Shown: positions 60,746 to 64,000 of the stretch, one piece after another
Numbering within the stretch: position 1 is the first letter of the stretch
Layout of the letters: every line of letters begins with the position of its first letter
Assembly (NCBI GenBank): GCA_022606425.2
Contig: JAHDVF020001554.1
Span: 62,001 to 126,000 of the forward strand
Length of the DNA: 64,000 nt
DNA from: Lepidostoma basale
Taxonomy: Eukaryota > Arthropoda > Insecta > Trichoptera > Lepidostomatidae
Reading direction: 5' to 3'
The notes under the pieces: model-generated
What the model was told of the DNA's origin: nothing
Databases searched by the model: none
What the model saw: only the letters and a program-made list of their open reading frames with translations
Position numbers and translations under genes: made by a program

Positions 60746-60869
60746 TATCTACAAATGAAGAATTCGAATAAAAAGCGTTCGTTCTTAATTTAAGTGCTTC
60801 TGTTCGTCATAACAAAAATGGTTCTAAATTCAAATATGAGCTGAATATTATCAATGTAGACGTTTTAAA

Positions 60870-61495
60870 TTCTGGGGTAGGCAGAGAGGATGAATCTCCA
60901 CATTGTTCTATCCTGGCATAATTCTCGCGCCTCTTCTACATTCACACATCGTGACATGCACGCTCGTCGATTGTTCCTACTTCGAACATGGTCGCCTTTC
61001 AGTAATTGATTAATTTGGTCATGCCATGTCTTCCGTGGCCATCCTCGACTGACCTTTTTCCATTCACACTACTTAAATATATATTTTTTACCATTCTTCC
61101 CTCATCCATTTGTTCCATACGTCCGAACCATCTTAGTGACTCTTTCTTAATTTTATATATCACGCATTCATCCGCTTTACATTCCTTTTTTACTTCATCA
61201 TTAGATATTCTATCATATATTGTTTTTCGCACATCCTTCACTTCTTCTGCCAACTCCTAGCTTCACTTCCATACATAAGGGTCGGCACTAGAACTGCACT
61301 GTGCACTGCCATCTTTGCTTCAGTCGATATATTTATATTTGCGGTAATGACTTTGAGTGCACCATTTGTTTTGTTTCAAGCTCCAACGCTTCTTCCGATT
61401 TCTTTCTCCATTCTTCCATATCTTGTAAACGTGCTTCCCAGATAAACAAATTCGGTAACTTGCTCTAATTTCTCACCTGAATTTATTTCTTAAAC
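60870..61495 (-). pseudogene. RTE-A-related copy, diverged subfamily
   Basis: Minus strand: YLGSTFTRYGRMEKEIGRSV, NGALKVITANINISTEAKMA, VHSAVLVPTLMYGSEARSWQ, then after a deletion KTIYDRISNDEVKKECKADE, RWFGRMEQMDEGRMVKNIYL. Consistently different from the other copies (KDVNG region reads SSVNGKRS), so a separate lineage. The 3' terminus is lost at TCTGGGGTAGGCAG. Confidence 0.85.
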
Positions 61496-61799
61496 AAATA
61501 TGCATACATTAACTCATGACTATGCATTCAATCCAAAATCTCATTGGTTTGAAAAAGCCAAACTGAACACAATATCTTTACATTATTTGACGGGTATTTT
61601 CAGAACTGTAATTATCCGAAACCGGTCATGGGTAACCGACTAATTCTATGTCACTGTGGTTACCAATTTTTCCGTATTTTTTAAGCATTTATTAAACGGT
61701 TTTCCGCGGGTATGTACAATCCAGGAATACTTAGAGCAATGAATCATATCTTATATTATGCCCCAAATTACTGCACACAAGCGCTTCGAAGTTCTCCTG
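61496..61799. other. No recognisable feature
   Basis: Unassigned. Confidence 0.4.
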
Positions 61800-62292
61800 T
61801 ATTGAAGCCGATTCGTCTTCTAAACGAGATGAAATTGGAAATAGACCTCTTTATATACAGCATAAACCATCGGCTGTCCCTCGTGTCCAGGGAAGACTGT
61901 CATTCACGGTTGTGGGTTCGCATGTGGCTGAAGAGCCCGATCCTGGACTCACATATTCTGGTACATCTGGGGCAGGGGAAGGCGCTTGTAATGGAGCCGT
62001 CACCGTCTCCCAGTGGTCTCTCCTTTCTCCTCTTCCTCCTCTCTGCGACGTCGTATCTGCGCTGTGCTTCGAAGTCTTGCGTGCCTTTATGTACTGTTGT
62101 TCTCCACCTAGGTCTATCTTCTGCAGTCTTTTCCCAGCAATCACAGTCGATGTTAGTCTTTTGCAGGTTTCTTTTATTGAGTTTTTGAAGCGTTTCCTCT
62201 GACCACCATGTGAACCGTTCCCTTGGGTAAGCTGAGAGTACATAATCTTCCTTGGTAGTTATAAAGCATAAATACTGACTTTGTGAACACCG
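61800..62292 (-). pseudogene. LINE C-terminus with C2H2 finger (G)
   Basis: Minus strand: GGQRKRFKNSIKETCKRLTS, frameshift near 62150, WEKTAEDRPRWRTTVHKGTQ, DFEAQRRYDVAERRKRRKER, FPCPRCTRICESRIGLFSHM, RTHNRE, stop. GQ+KRF+..+K..L, W...A.DR..WR and a terminal C..C...H...H finger are the usual end of one group of LINE polymerases found in many animals. The finger's C-P-R-C and H-M-R-T-H are intact. Confidence 0.82.
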
Positions 62293-62294
62293 TA

Positions 62295-62567
62295 ATTCTC
62301 TTCTTCTCTTCTTCACTTTTGGTAGACTCAGGAGTCTGTTATTTCAGACGGGTCCTCTTGAGACGCTGAACTCCAGCTTTCTCTCCACCGTTTCGGGGGT
62401 CTTTCTTGTCGGCGTTGTCCGTTTGGCGTTCCATGGAGAGCTATGTGTGGTATTCTATTTTAGCTCATTCTTTCTACATGTTGATGCCAGTATCGCCGTC
62501 TTTGACGTCCCCATCTGACCACATCTTCGACCTCGCAGATTTCTCGGATTGCTGTATTGCTAAACAC
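62295..62567 (-). pseudogene. RTE-H 3' end, diverged
   Basis: Minus strand: AIREICEVEDVVRWGRQRRR, YWHQHVERMS, a stop, then RIPHIALHGTPNGQRRQERP, PKRWRESWSSAS and a GAAGAAGAGAAGAAGAG tail at 62297. Adjoins G with its tail directly upstream of G on the minus strand. Confidence 0.78.
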
Positions 62568-62569
62568 CG

Positions 62570-62640
62570 CAATGATAATGATAAACATGTCGAGAAAAAT
62601 AAACTCAAAGTGGAAAAAAACAGCGTTTTAATCAAAAAAT
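62570..62640 (+). mobile_element. HHR-1 arm
   Basis: CATGTCGAGAAAAATAAACT, CAAAGTGGAAAAAAACAGCG, TTTTAATCAAAAAATTCGTC; matches 31250-31310 on the same strand. Confidence 0.6.
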
Positions 62641-63379
62641 TCGTCAAGAAGATAATAATATAAAAACATTATCTTCGATTTGAAATAGCACATCAAAACA
62701 AGAGCACAAGAGTAATGAACTTGCGTTCAAGACAAAATATTTTATTTACTAAATTATGGTTCACTTACCTTTGAACTCTACAGTTCCATCAGTTTGTTTT
62801 CTTTTCACGAACATAATAATAAGTAAAATTTCTGTCAAGTTATTTAAAATGTACTAATCCTACAGATTGCGCCTCGCTACATTTTAAGCTGTTTTCTCAC
62901 GAATTTCACTTTAAGATCATACCTTCATCTCACTTCTCATACAGACGACATGTATAATAAATATTATTATATGAACGCGTTTCAACATATGTACATCAAA
63001 ATGTTATGGATTACGTACTGGGATTTGTAGTACCGAGATTCATATTGTTTTGATAGGCAGACATCTCAAGACATGTTACTGGAGTTGTTTGCGTTGGGTC
63101 GAGAGGCGATGAAATCAGACATCGCGTTTTACACCGACTACTTATCCATCCACATCACGGCACAAAAGCAGGGGTGGATACTCCCATTAAGATGTCGGGA
63201 CTTTTCCCTTTAGGCAGAGGTGGTCCCCTCGACCGGAAAATGTGTTCATATTAATGGAAACAATTAGGCAATAACATATTTTGGAACTTCTACGCATTAA
63301 TTTATTACATTGTAATAGAGTTACTTCGGTACGATATATTTATTATTTTTTTATTATTTATTATTATTATTATTTTGTG
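62641..63379. other. Unassigned, GC-richer at 63060-63240
   Basis: GGTCGAGAGGCGATGAAATC and GGCAGAGGTGGTCCCCTCGA have no partner here; no coding frame recognised. An ATT run lies at 63350. Confidence 0.35.
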
Positions 63380-63877
63380 GTACATGAAGGAGTATGGTAG
63401 CTATTCATGGCTCTATCCCACAGCGTTTCTTTTGGGAATGTTGGGGTCTAATTCTCTGCAGCTTCGAAGAGACGGGTATCTCATAACCCATTTCTTAAGA
63501 CTAATTAGGGGATATTTTGAAAACTCAGCCGTGCTGGAGGGTGTAGGTCTTTTTGTTCCCGACAGATATCTCCGACAGCGACAGCATTACCGGTTACCAG
63601 AACTAACCTGCCTCTGGTGACACCGGTGGGAAGAGCAATTAATCTGCTGAACGCGGTCTCCTCGAAGATCGACGTCTTTCAAATTAGTAAAAGTACGTTC
63701 AGAAGGGAAATACTCTTGATTCTGGAGAGTATCTAGCCTTTCTAATGTTAAACCATCTCTCATGCGTTTCTGGCAGTATAGGTACTATACACAATATATT
63801 ATTTCACCTGTTCTCAATAGATGCCTTAAAAAATAATTTTAAAGTGTCTGTTCATGAAATAAACTGATTTGATTTAA
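63380..63877 (+). pseudogene. J1 LINE 3' end
   Basis: MKEYGSYSWLYPTAFLLGML, GSNSLQLRRDGYLITHFLRL, IRGYFENSAVLEGVGLFVPD, RYLRQRQH, frameshift, then the 3' UTR and TGATTTGATTT. Upstream is an ATT microsatellite. Confidence 0.9.
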
Positions 63878-63879
63878 CA

Positions 63880-63940
63880 TTTCGTCAACATTCATACATT
63901 GTATCATGCATGCCCGTCGATTTATCCGACTCGCTTAAGA
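63880..63940 (-). mobile_element. RTE-A internal scrap
   Basis: CGTCAACATTCATACATTGT, ATCATGCATGCCCGTCGATT, TATCCGACTCGC: the RRACMTRCMNVE block on the minus strand. The rest to the window end is unassigned. Confidence 0.7.
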
Positions 63941-64000
63941 AGCGCTGATTGCTAAATATTGTTTTAAATACAGCGTCCTAATAAGTTTATATTTTTAAAA

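Noticed and set aside
61851..62243. 130-codon frame MYSQLTQGNGSHGGQRKRFK
   Set aside because: Only its first part is the true frame of the G LINE; past the frameshift it is a shadow of the finger-containing frame.

Overview
The window reads as nuclear DNA of an insect, most likely a lepidopteran, and it is almost entirely transposable-element debris. The sequence is AT-rich. No host protein-coding gene, intact tRNA gene or rRNA gene could be recognised, so it is probably intergenic DNA or the inside of a very large intron. The order-level guess rests on the style of the RTE-like retrotransposon tails (motifs such as YGSEAWNWQKKDESRINA, RWFGHMERM and GRPRKTWHDQI), which I know from moth and butterfly genomes; no marker gene supports it.

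The main components are: (1) RTE-A, an RTE/BovB-like LINE present as some 30 5'-truncated copies on both strands, ending in GGCGTGATGG plus a short tandem tail of either (TTAG)n or (TTG/TTTG)n. (2) Other RTE-like tails, labelled here B (GAA-rich tail), C, D, E, H and I. (3) J1 and J2, Jockey-like LINEs; J1 has a (TTTGATT)n-like tail and its best copy, at 5.8-7.2 kb, keeps part of a reverse transcriptase. (4) Small relics of CR1/L2-like and Jockey LINEs and of a LINE with a C-terminal C2H2 finger (called G). (5) Two tRNA-derived SINE families. (6) TIR elements, two of them apparently with TTAA target sites. (7) Short palindromic elements carrying hammerhead-ribozyme-like cores, which I interpret as Penelope-like-element (PLE) derivatives, in three sequence families (HHR-1, -2, -3). 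(8) TCE, a composite non-autonomous element with its own body and a 3' end borrowed from RTE-A.

Layout: 0-11 kb holds RTE-A/C/H fragments, a duplicated repeat at 3 kb, and J1 copies, one of them (9.5-10.3 kb) split by two younger insertions. 12-23 kb holds RTE-A, CR1/L2-like, RTE-E and RTE-H relics. 23.2-23.7 kb has two striking palindromes. 24-32 kb is RTE-A, J1, SINE and an exact 118-bp local copy. 33.4-33.9 kb is an unusual GC-rich islet. 34-41 kb combines TCE, HHR-2 elements, a TTAA foldback element and an RTE-B insertion with a clear target-site duplication. 42-48 kb is SINEs, RTE-A and a Jockey relic. 49-53 kb contains a TIR element, a segmental duplication with a threefold tandem RTE-A tail, the longest TCE and RTE-D. 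54-64 kb has further nested LINEs and four TIR or foldback elements.

Nothing here forms an operon or pathway. The elements interact only as parasite and machinery: TCE (and probably the SINEs) would depend on LINE enzymes, and the HHR elements on PLE enzymes. All coding relics I could read are truncated or broken by frameshifts or stops.
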